A DNA stretch of 21,801 nucleotides, from the NCBI GenBank assembly GCA_023399455.1, contig JAEWPN010000230.1, positions 1 to 21,801 on the forward strand, given 5' to 3'. Made by a program: the position numbers and the translations under genes. The notes beneath the pieces are model-generated. The model did not search any database, was not told where the DNA came from, and was given only the letters and a program-made list of their open reading frames with translations. Positions 14,994 to 21,217 of the stretch are shown here, one piece after another (positions within the stretch are counted from its first letter, which is position 1; the number at the start of each line of letters is the position of its first letter). The stretch is from Bacillota bacterium (GTDB taxonomy: Bacteria; Bacillota; Clostridia; Lachnospirales; Lachnospiraceae).

Positions 14994-15980
14994 GTGAAGT
15001 CTAAAAAGAAAAAAGTGATTTATATGGCGGCAATGGTATTAGCGTTTGTTTTGATGCTGACGTCCTGCGCAGCGGACGCCGGTACAGAAGAAAATACAAA
15101 AGAAAATATAGAAGAAAGCACAGAAGAAAATATAAAAGAAAATATAGAAGGAAACATAGAAGAAAATACAACGGAAAATACTTCAGATAATTCTTCAGAA
15201 CAAACGAATTCACATAATGATTCTCCCGAGTTGGGACCTGTACAGGACGAAGAACAACAGCCTCTCTCTCCTTGGGCCGGCAAAAAAGTATCCATTTGCG
15301 GTGACAGTATTTCTACCTTTACTGGCTATATTCCCGACTACTACAGTAAATTTTATCCGGAAAACGGCGATATTACGGATGTGAACGATACCTGGTGGAT
15401 ACAGGTGATAAACAGAACCGGAATGGAGCTTTGCAGGAACGCATCCTTTTCGGGGAGTACGGTAAGCGGGCAGTCTCAGGACAATCATGAAGGAAGGTAT
15501 TCCTGCGGCAACCAAAGGATGGCCGATCTGGCAAGCGAGGAAGGAAACTGGCCGGATGTAATCATCATTTTAATGGGAGCCAATGACTTGCTTAACCATA
15601 TTCCGTTAGGAGCTTATGACGGCGTTTCGGCGGTGGAGGAGGGCTATATAGAGACCTTCAGCGAAGCTTATGCATTAATGTTAGATAAGATGAAGACATG
15701 GTATCCTGATGCCGAAATTTACTGCTGCACCATTGCGGAGGTATCCCGCTGGAACGATGCGGGAGAAAAGTTCCCGTTTATGAACGAGCATGGATTGACT
15801 GCGAAGGATTATAATGCTTCGATAACTGCCATTGCACAGGAAAAGGGAGCGAAGCTTATCGATGTGTATAACTGCGGGATAACTTATGAAAATGCGCAGG
15901 AATATACGAGCGACGGAACACATCCCAACGCGGCGGGAGCGAAGCTGATTGCGGATAAGGTCTGTGAGACCTTTCAATAG
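14994..15980 (+). CDS. SGNH/GDSL-type lipoprotein with repeat linker
   Basis: GTG at 14994 is chosen as start. AAGGAG at 14979-14984 precedes it by 9 nt, and the product then begins with a normal lipoprotein signal (KSKKKKVIYMAAMVLAFVL, lipobox LTSC). The open frame extends upstream to 14907 but that part has no signal-peptide character. The 328-residue protein has a linker of nine 4-residue repeats (type T/I-E-E-N), then an SGNH domain: SICGDSISTF (Ser), NASFSGSTVSG (block II), ILMGANDLLN (block III) and DGTHPNAAGA near the end (Asp, His). It is expected outside the membrane as an esterase or acyl-handling protein. It is not closely similar to the lipoprotein at 2676-3692 outside these blocks. 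The substrate is unknown. Confidence 0.9.
   Translation: MKSKKKKVIYMAAMVLAFVLMLTSCAADAGTEENTKENIEESTEENIKENIEGNIEENTTENTSDNSSEQTNSHNDSPELGPVQDEEQQPLSPWAGKKVSICGDSISTFTGYIPDYYSKFYPENGDITDVNDTWWIQVINRTGMELCRNASFSGSTVSGQSQDNHEGRYSCGNQRMADLASEEGNWPDVIIILMGANDLLNHIPLGAYDGVSAVEEGYIETFSEAYALMLDKMKTWYPDAEIYCCTIAEVSRWNDAGEKFPFMNEHGLTAKDYNASITAIAQEKGAKLIDVYNCGITYENAQEYTSDGTHPNAAGAKLIADKVCETFQ
15084..15191 (+). repeat. Nine-unit 12-nt in-frame repeat in the lipoprotein linker
   Basis: Nine consecutive 12-nt units of type ANAGAAGAAAAT (first ACAGAAGAAAAT, last ACTTCAGATAAT) encode T/I-E-E-N-like tetrapeptides. Units 1 and 4 are identical while others differ by one to several bases. The array is A-rich and biased to AAT, AAA and ATA codons, unlike the rest of the gene. 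Length change by slippage would keep the frame. Confidence 0.95.
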
Positions 15981-15984
15981 AAAA

Positions 15985-16029
15985 GAGGTATTCCAATTGT
16001 GTCATGGTTGGAATACCTCCTTTATTATT
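15985..16029. terminator. Bidirectional terminator between convergent genes
   Basis: GAGGTATTCCAA (15985-15996) and TTGGAATACCTC (16008-16019) form a perfect 12-bp stem with an 11-nt loop. T-rich sequence follows on the plus strand (CTTTATTATT), and AAAA at 15981-15984 supplies the T run for the minus strand. It lies between the stops at 15980 and 16025 and would serve both genes. Confidence 0.88.
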
Positions 16030-17617
16030 CTAGTTCATTGGTTTTAGATTCTTCGTGATACTCTTTTTCCGTGTTCACGCTCCATATATTGCTCTTATCC
16101 TTTATGCCGTTCTTTATATTCTTTACAGCTTCGAAGGAAGTACACATAGAATGGTCGATATTGTTATAGCGATGCTGTCCGTTGCGGCCTACGCAGTACA
16201 GGTTTTCAATTGTATTTAAGTAATCGATGAGCTTATCCATATCATTGTAGGTGTCGAAGTAGGCAGGGTATGCTTTCTTTACACGTTCCACATGGGAATC
16301 CAGCACTTCGGAGGCATCATCGATAAGCCTCATCTTTACCATTTCAGCAATAGCGTACTCTGTGAAGTTATCATCGGACATGGACCAGAAGCGATCGCCT
16401 TCATTACAGAAGTATTCCAGTCCCACCCATACGGTATGCTCCAGATCCTTAATCATATAAGGAGACCAGTTGTTATATATCTGCAAACGGCCCATATCTA
16501 CAGTTCTGTCATGAACATAGATCCAACAGTCGGGAACGATGTTCCCCACGGTTTTCATTTCGGTCAGATTTTTAAGGTTCAGCTTTGGAACGAGGACGCC
16601 GAGGGTCATATAATCGCGGTAAGGAAGTCCCGATGCTATTTCGGAGATGTCCTTCGGCACATCATTCATGCCGCCCACCAGATCTTTGACCGGCATGGAA
16701 GAGATAAAAATATCACCCTCCATGGTGGCGGTTACTCCGTCGTATGTATAGGTAAGAGATGCGATGCGGCCCGTTTCGTCCTTAGTAAAGCCCGTTACTT
16801 TGCTGTTTTTCAGTATTTTCCCGCCAAGCCTGGTGATTTCATCAGCAGTCACCTCCCAAAGCTGCCCGGGGCCGAGCTTAGGATATTTAAACTGTTCGAT
16901 TAGAGAAGTCTCAACCTTGCGGTTCTCTTTTCCCGGAAGCATCTTTGAGAAAACATCCTTAATAATTGCGATGATAGAAAGTCCCTTTACGCGTTGAGCC
17001 CCCCAATCGGGAGCGATTTCACTGGGATTTCTCCCCCAGAGATTTTCTGTGTAATTTTCAAAGAACATGGAATAAAGCTTCCGCCCAAAGCGGTTGATAT
17101 AAAAATCCTCCAGGGAATTTTCTTTTCTTTTATGGATCAGAGCTTTTAAATAGCTGAATCCAACGACAATGGTCGTAATAAATCCCATGTTCTTAATAGT
17201 TTCAAATTTTAAAGAAATGGGATAATCGAAGAACTTCCGGTTGAAATAAATGCGGGATACGCGATTTCTGTTCAGCATGACGCGGTCTTCTTTTTCCGGA
17301 TCGGGACCGCCCTTGGCAAGCGGCATGGAGCGGCTTAGCAGAATATCATCGTAGGATGGTTTACCCTGTTCCGGCAGCATGCTTTCCCACCACTGATTGA
17401 CCTCGGGAACCTTTGAGAAGAAACGGTGTCCTCCCATATCCATGCGGTTTCCGTTGTGATTTACTGTTCTGGAGATACCACCGAAGGCGGAACTTTCCTC
17501 GAATACTACCACTTCGAAATCATCGTTGCCATGGCTGTCTGCTTGTCTGTTTGTCAGCAATTCATAGGCTGCAGTCAGTCCCGCAGGGCCGGCGCCTATG
17601 ATAAGAACCCTTTTCAT
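16025..17617 (-). CDS. FAD-dependent oxidoreductase, UDP-galactopyranose mutase / amine oxidase-like
   Basis: This 530-residue protein starts with a dinucleotide-binding fold ([18 protein letters not shown]-x-G-x-x-G at 8-13), then FGGISR at 45-50 and MGGHRFFSK at 61-69. Near the C-terminus [15 protein letters not shown] is a typical FAD-contact region of UGM-like and protoporphyrinogen-oxidase-like flavoproteins. The GGHRFF stretch, the large middle domain and the surroundings favour a sugar-related or polyprenyl-related role. However, at 530 residues it is longer than classical bacterial UGM (about 370-400), so identity with glf is not claimed. GAGAGGA lies 11 nt before the ATG. It converges on the SGNH lipoprotein gene and shares its terminator. 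Upstream are inverted repeats at 17666-17727, in its probable control region. Confidence 0.8.
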   Translation of the reverse strand: MKRVLIIGAGPAGLTAAYELLTNRQADSHGNDDFEVVVFEESSAFGGISRTVNHNGNRMDMGGHRFFSKVPEVNQWWESMLPEQGKPSYDDILLSRSMPLAKGGPDPEKEDRVMLNRNRVSRIYFNRKFFDYPISLKFETIKNMGFITTIVVGFSYLKALIHKRKENSLEDFYINRFGRKLYSMFFENYTENLWGRNPSEIAPDWGAQRVKGLSIIAIIKDVFSKMLPGKENRKVETSLIEQFKYPKLGPGQLWEVTADEITRLGGKILKNSKVTGFTKDETGRIASLTYTYDGVTATMEGDIFISSMPVKDLVGGMNDVPKDISEIASGLPYRDYMTLGVLVPKLNLKNLTEMKTVGNIVPDCWIYVHDRTVDMGRLQIYNNWSPYMIKDLEHTVWVGLEYFCNEGDRFWSMSDDNFTEYAIAEMVKMRLIDDASEVLDSHVERVKKAYPAYFDTYNDMDKLIDYLNTIENLYCVGRNGQHRYNNIDHSMCTSFEAVKNIKNGIKDKSNIWSVNTEKEYHEESKTNELE

Positions 17618-17665
17618 ATTTCAAAATTCCTCTCATCAACTAATTATTTATATTTTAACATGTAA

Positions 17666-17727
17666 TCGATAGAATGTCCATTCTCAATCGAGGGTATCAA
17701 ACCGTCTGTATCGGGGGTTTGATTACC
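17666..17727. promoter_or_regulatory. Two adjacent hairpin-forming inverted repeats
   Basis: The first is AGAATG-TC-CATTCT (17671-17684), flanked by TCGA on both sides (17666-17669 and 17688-17691). The second is GGTATCAAACC (17693-17703) with GGTTTGATTACC (17716-17727), 11 bp with one bulged T and a 12-nt loop. A competing pair ATCGG/CCGAT (17710-17714 and 17726-17730) overlaps the second. They lie 49-110 bp upstream of the oxidoreductase start and also upstream of the nucleoside genes. They could be operator sites or an RNA structure; no known riboswitch is recognised. Confidence 0.6.
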
Positions 17728-17830
17728 GATAATAAAATGGTTTTAAAAATTAAGCTGGACAAATGTCTCTGAAATGGTAATATTTTTATAGGAATACTGT
17801 AAAACAAATCCGGTTTGGAGACATAATACC

Positions 17831-17859
17831 TTGTAGTTGATGCATCAAACTATTATAAT
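17831..17859 (+). promoter_or_regulatory. Candidate promoter with a 12-bp palindrome in its spacer
   Basis: TTGTAG (17831-17836), a 17-nt spacer and TATAAT (17854-17859). The spacer contains the perfect palindrome TTGATGCATCAA (17837-17848), well placed for a repressor. The -35 has only 3 of 6 consensus bases. The leader to udp would be about 290 nt and would cross the regulator remnant. Confidence 0.45.
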
Positions 17860-17967
17860 AAAATGTAACAACGGTAAACGGATTAATTGGGATAATAAAA
17901 CATATTTTACAAAGAAATGGGGAAGCTTGCGATTATGAACCCAGATAGTGCTGTGGTCAAAAAATAA

Positions 17968-18135
17968 TATGTTGCAAATATAACGCAGATTTGTGAATAT
18001 AAAGCCAATAAATTTGTCCGTAACCAAAATGAAATCTATCAGATTATGTATATAGTGCTCGAAGGCGAACTGGATATTTACGTGGAATCTGAGAAAGGGA
18101 AAAAGTACTGCCTGAACACTTACAGGAAGGAAATT
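17968..18135 (+). pseudogene. Remnant of a cyclic-nucleotide-binding (Crp/Fnr-type) domain
   Basis: In the frame that opens after a stop at 17965, residues include ICEYKANKF, then IYQIMYIVLEGELDIYVES and GKKYCLNTYRK. This is the pattern of the first half of a cNMP-binding domain (x-x-MYIxLEGELxIYVxS, then GKK and LNTYRK). A few residues that normally lie between the IY and MYI parts appear to be missing. The sequence loses similarity after LNTYRK, where FGE would be expected, and there is no start with a ribosome site, no second half of the domain and no DNA-binding helix-turn-helix. It is best read as the decayed end of a former regulator gene, perhaps the one that controlled the nucleoside operon. 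Confidence 0.6.
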
Positions 18136-18158
18136 AGAGGGAAGAAGGATATAAGAAT

Positions 18159-18929
18159 ATGGATAATGAGTACAAATCGCTCATGGAAGAAAGACAAGCT
18201 CACATCCGCTTATCGGTGCAGGACGGAGCCAAATATGCGATTTTACCGGGAGATCCGGGAAGAATCGACCATATTAAGAAGTTTTTGTCGGATGCGAAGG
18301 AGCTCCAATATAATAGAGAAATGCGAAGTGCCAGTGGCTATTATAAGGGTATTAAGGTGCTGGCCGTTTCTACCGGAATGGGTGGAGCCTCCACCGGAAT
18401 CGCTGTAGAAGAGCTGCATAATATTGGGGTGGAATATATGATCCGTATCGGAAGTTGCGGTGCCCTTGACTCCTCCCTTCATCTCGGAGATCTGGTCCTC
18501 GTAAATGGGGCGGTGAGGGACGACGGAGCCTCCAAGGCTTATATTGAGCCGATATATCCGGCTATTCCTGATACTCGTCTTCTCATGGCTACTATCCGGG
18601 CTGCGGAGGAGAAAGGATTCCCCTTCCATATAGGGAAAGCGAGAAGCCATGACAGCTTTTATACCGATAGGGAGGATGCTATCGATGCCTACTGGTCGGC
18701 GAAGGGAATTCTGGGAGCAGATATGGAGACGGCCGCTCTGTTCACTATCGGGGCCCTGCGAGGAGTGAAATGCGCCTCCATTTTGAATACGGTGGTAGAG
18801 TTCGAGGCCGATCTGAAGCAGAATATCAATGATTACGTGGACGGAGAATCTATCGTAAAACAAGGCGAGGAAAATGAAATTATTGCAGCATTGGAAGCCT
18901 TTGTCATACAAAACAATACGAACAATTAA
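18159..18929 (+). CDS. udp: Uridine phosphorylase family nucleoside phosphorylase
   Basis: This 256-residue NP-I family enzyme is the size of Escherichia coli Udp. It has ILPGDPGRIDHI at 28-39 (phosphate contact), STGMGGASTGIAVEEL at 71-86, RIGSCGAL at 96-103 and GADMETAAL at 186-194 (ribose-binding Met-Glu). It splits nucleosides with phosphate into base and ribose-1-phosphate, in the cytosol. The uridine preference is inferred from overall layout, so another pyrimidine or purine nucleoside is possible. AAGGAT lies before the ATG at 18159. An in-frame ATG at residue 9 has no ribosome site. The first codons contain the 16-bp motif also seen at the ATPase genes. It starts an operon with an ECF transporter 16 nt behind it, suggesting that the imported substrate is a nucleoside. 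Confidence 0.85.
   Translation: MDNEYKSLMEERQAHIRLSVQDGAKYAILPGDPGRIDHIKKFLSDAKELQYNREMRSASGYYKGIKVLAVSTGMGGASTGIAVEELHNIGVEYMIRIGSCGALDSSLHLGDLVLVNGAVRDDGASKAYIEPIYPAIPDTRLLMATIRAAEEKGFPFHIGKARSHDSFYTDREDAIDAYWSAKGILGADMETAALFTIGALRGVKCASILNTVVEFEADLKQNINDYVDGESIVKQGEENEIIAALEAFVIQNNTNN
18168..18183 (+). repeat. Start-proximal 16-bp motif, copy in udp
   Basis: GAGTACAAATCGCTCA begins 9 nt after the A of the start codon. It matches the copy in the first ATPase gene at 15 of 16 bases. Here it is read as E-Y-K-S-L. With the preceding T it forms a partial dyad TGAG-N9-CTCA. Confidence 0.85.
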
Positions 18930-18945
18930 ACGGAGGGAAAAGGAA

Positions 18946-19560
18946 ATGAGTAAAAATGGAAAGAGTTTATGGTCACTGAAATTTAACACGGCGACGCTTG
19001 TATTGATTCCGGCGGCTATCGGAATCAACTATCTGGGCAAGCTGTTTGCAGGCGCGCTGAAGCTGCCGTTGTGGCTGGATGCCATCGGAACCTGTCTGGC
19101 AGCAGTGCTTGCAGGACCGATCGCAGGTGCGATCTGCGGCGCTGCCAATAACATCATCTACGGCCTTACCATGGATCCGATTTCGACGGTGTATGCCTTG
19201 ACGAACATCGCTATCGGACTTGTAGTTGGTGTATTGTCCTATAAGGGTTTTATGAAAAACATCAAGTTGTCGCTGCTTACCGCCATCATAGTCGGATTTG
19301 TTGCTGTTGTGGTATCCACGCCTCTGAACATGATTTTCTGGGGAGGAACTACCGGAAACATATGGGGTGACGCCGTTTATGCATGGGCGCTTTCACAGAA
19401 TATGCCGGTATTTTTTGCGTCTTTTCTGGATGAGGTTATTGTAGACCTTCCGGACAAGATCGCGGTTATCCTGATCGTATTCGGAATCAGCAAGAGTCTG
19501 CCAAAGAGTCTGGTGGCGCTTTATCAGAGCGGAGATGCTATTGAAAGTCTGGACGATTAA
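18946..19560 (+). CDS. ECF transporter substrate-binding (S) component, CD3073-like
   Basis: The ATG at 18946 follows GGAGGG by 8 nt; an upstream in-frame ATG at 18874 lies inside udp and is not used. The 204-residue product has about six hydrophobic segments, with LPLWLDAIGT, AGPIAGAICGAANNIIYG, STPLNMIFWGG and SFLDEVIVDLPDK. This pattern fits ECF S components, and I recall it from the CD3073 family, whose substrate was not assigned. The S component sits in the membrane and captures the solute for the EcfT/EcfA module encoded next. The gap after udp is 16 nt. Linkage to a nucleoside phosphorylase makes a nucleoside the first guess for the substrate. Confidence 0.82.
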   Translation: MSKNGKSLWSLKFNTATLVLIPAAIGINYLGKLFAGALKLPLWLDAIGTCLAAVLAGPIAGAICGAANNIIYGLTMDPISTVYALTNIAIGLVVGVLSYKGFMKNIKLSLLTAIIVGFVAVVVSTPLNMIFWGGTTGNIWGDAVYAWALSQNMPVFFASFLDEVIVDLPDKIAVILIVFGISKSLPKSLVALYQSGDAIESLDD

Positions 19561-19583
19561 TGTAAGAAAGGCCTATTTATAAA

Positions 19584-20357
19584 ATGAAAAGTATTAGTTT
19601 GTATGAAGAAAAAGGTTCACTGCTGAATAAGATGGCGCCGGAAAGTAAAATACTCTATATCGTTGTCGCTCTCTTGCTGCCTGTTATCATGGGCAGCAAG
19701 TGGATCAGCGTCGGATTCATTGTCATCAGCGCTTGTTTGCTGCTCATATCGAAAGTTCTTAAAAAGACTGTGCCGATTTTGAGCATTTCGGGCTTTGTCC
19801 TGCTTACTGTTGTTATCATTCAGGGGATATTCCGTGCCGGAAATGTTACTCCGGTGTTCAGCATCGGTCCCATCGGCTTTTATAAAGAAGGGCTGGGCTT
19901 TGCTCTGGGAATCGTAATTAATGTGCTCAATATCCTGCTGAGCTTCTGTGTGTTGATTCTTACCGCTAAGCCCTCTGATATTGTGGAAAATTTCGTGAGA
20001 AAGGGCTTTTCGCCCAGATTCGGGTACGTGTTCATATCTGTTTTCCAGATTATCCCGCAGATGACGGAAACCATGTCTACTATTACCGATGCCCAGAGAA
20101 GCAGAGGAATGGAGACGGAGGGAAATCTTCTGGTGCGCATCAAGGCGTTTCTGCCCTTGATTTTGCCGGTGGTCATGAGCTCGTTGATCAATACGAAGGA
20201 ACGCGCCTTGGCGTTGGAGGTACGAGGATTTAATGCTAAAAATAAAAAGACATTTATAAATGATGAGAAAAAATGCGGTGCTGACAGATATATACAGATT
20301 GGGATGCTTATCCTGCTCGTCGCAGGCATTGTGTGGAGGGTTGCAGGATGGCAGTGA
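19584..20357 (+). CDS. ecfT: ECF transporter transmembrane coupling protein EcfT
   Basis: This 257-residue membrane protein has four to six helices and the two short Arg-containing motifs that contact the ATPases: AQRSRGM at 170-176 and ALEVRGF at 210-216. These are diagnostic of EcfT. It joins the S component to the two ATPases and turns ATP hydrolysis into toppling of the S component. AAAGG lies about 12 nt before the ATG, slightly far. The next gene starts before this one ends (10-nt overlap), so they are coupled. Confidence 0.92.
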   Translation: MKSISLYEEKGSLLNKMAPESKILYIVVALLLPVIMGSKWISVGFIVISACLLLISKVLKKTVPILSISGFVLLTVVIIQGIFRAGNVTPVFSIGPIGFYKEGLGFALGIVINVLNILLSFCVLILTAKPSDIVENFVRKGFSPRFGYVFISVFQIIPQMTETMSTITDAQRSRGMETEGNLLVRIKAFLPLILPVVMSSLINTKERALALEVRGFNAKNKKTFINDEKKCGADRYIQIGMLILLVAGIVWRVAGWQ

Positions 20358-21217
20358 GTACAAATCACTCAAAGATAATCGTAGAAAACTTAAAATACAA
20401 ATATCTTGCAACAGAATTTCTGGCTCTGGACGGGATTTCCTTTTCTGTGGAGCAAGGTGAATTCATCGGAATTATAGGAAAAAATGACTCCGGTAAGAGC
20501 ACTCTCTGTCAAGCTATTGCGGGACTGGTGCCTAATTTTCATAAGGGAGCCTATGGCGGAAGGATCATGATCGATGAGCTGGAGGTAAAGAACGTGGATC
20601 TGGACGAGCTTTGCAAGAAGGTTGGCATCGTATTCCAGAATCCCTTTAACCAGGTGACCGGTTCCAAGCTTACAGTATATGAAGAAATTGCATTCGGGCT
20701 TGAGAACCTGGGAATCGAAAGGCAGGAAATGATACGTCGCATAGACGAGGCGATGGAGCTTTTGGATATCATGAAGTACAAGGATAGGGAACCCTTTGAT
20801 TTATCGGGCGGGCAGATGCAGCGTATGGCTATTGCAGGGATCATTGCGATGCAGCCGGAGGTCATCGTGCTGGACGAGCCCACTTCACAGCTTGACCCGC
20901 AGGGCAGAGAAGAAGTGTATCAAGCGGTACAGAAGCTTAGCAAAAAGGGAATTACCATATTTATGGTGGAACATAATATGGAGAAAATTGCCTCCTACAG
21001 CAATAGGGTCCTGCTTTTGGATGGAGGTAAGCTCATCGATTTCGATACTCCTCAAAGAATCTTTTCCAGAGAGGATTTGGATACGTACGGGGTGGAACCT
21101 CCTGCATTTACGAAGATCTGCAGGGAGTTGGACCTGAGAAATGCCAAGACGGGCTGCTATCCTGTAACTCTGGAGGAAGCTTACGATCTGCTTAGCAAGG
21201 AAAGGAGGGAAATGTAG
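20348..21217 (+). CDS. ecfA1: ECF transporter ATPase, first subunit
   Basis: The ATG at 20348 is preceded by GGAGGG at 7 nt; a GTG at 20333 would overlap that ribosome site and is rejected. The 289-residue ABC ATPase has Walker A GKNDSGKST at 44-52, the Q-loop Gln97 in VFQNP, a perfect signature LSGGQMQR at 152-159, Walker B VIVLDEP at 172-178, and the switch His209. Asp47 replaces the usual Gly in G-x-N-G-S-G-K, an uncommon but probably tolerated change. After the ATPase core a C-terminal part (about 225-289) follows, as is usual for EcfA subunits. A copy of the 16-bp motif begins 8 nt after the start codon. It is expected to pair with the next gene product under EcfT. Confidence 0.92.
   Translation: MAVSTNHSKIIVENLKYKYLATEFLALDGISFSVEQGEFIGIIGKNDSGKSTLCQAIAGLVPNFHKGAYGGRIMIDELEVKNVDLDELCKKVGIVFQNPFNQVTGSKLTVYEEIAFGLENLGIERQEMIRRIDEAMELLDIMKYKDREPFDLSGGQMQRMAIAGIIAMQPEVIVLDEPTSQLDPQGREEVYQAVQKLSKKGITIFMVEHNMEKIASYSNRVLLLDGGKLIDFDTPQRIFSREDLDTYGVEPPAFTKICRELDLRNAKTGCYPVTLEEAYDLLSKERREM
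20356..20371 (+). repeat. Start-proximal 16-bp motif, copy in ecfA1
   Basis: GAGTACAAATCACTCA begins 8 nt after the A of the start codon and overlaps the stop codon of ecfT. With the preceding T it is a perfect dyad TGAGT-N7-ACTCA. It is read as S-T-N-H-S, a different frame from the udp copy. Confidence 0.85.

Larger units (their letters stand above)
17618..17967. other. Non-coding stretch between divergent flavoprotein and nucleoside genes
   Basis: About 350 bp with no supported gene. It holds the paired inverted repeats at 17666-17727 and a candidate promoter with a palindrome at 17831-17859. A TGGACA followed 17 nt later by AATATT (17756-17784) is a weaker promoter candidate. The rest is AT-rich sequence with frequent stops in all frames, and it leads into a decayed regulator fragment. 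Confidence 0.65.

Noticed and set aside
16025..17617. Naming the flavoprotein glf (UDP-galactopyranose mutase)
   Set aside because: It shares FAD-fold motifs but is much longer than classical UGM, and the active-site residues could not be confirmed without an alignment.
17837..17848. TTGATGCATCAA as an FNR/CRP-type site
   Set aside because: The half-sites match TTGAT/ATCAA, but they are separated by 2 nt and not the usual 4, so a classical FNR site is not claimed.
18046..18408. 120-codon open frame from the ATG at 18046 as an intact gene
   Set aside because: Only the first part resembles a cNMP-binding domain; the rest is an out-of-frame reading of udp, and there is no ribosome site.
18243..19028. 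261-codon minus-strand frame opposite udp
   Set aside because: Low-information sequence with no motif; udp on the plus strand has clear family residues throughout.
19617..20411. 264-codon minus-strand frame opposite ecfT
   Set aside because: The sequence is rich in His, Gln and Asp as expected from a mirrored membrane-protein gene; no motif or start signal.
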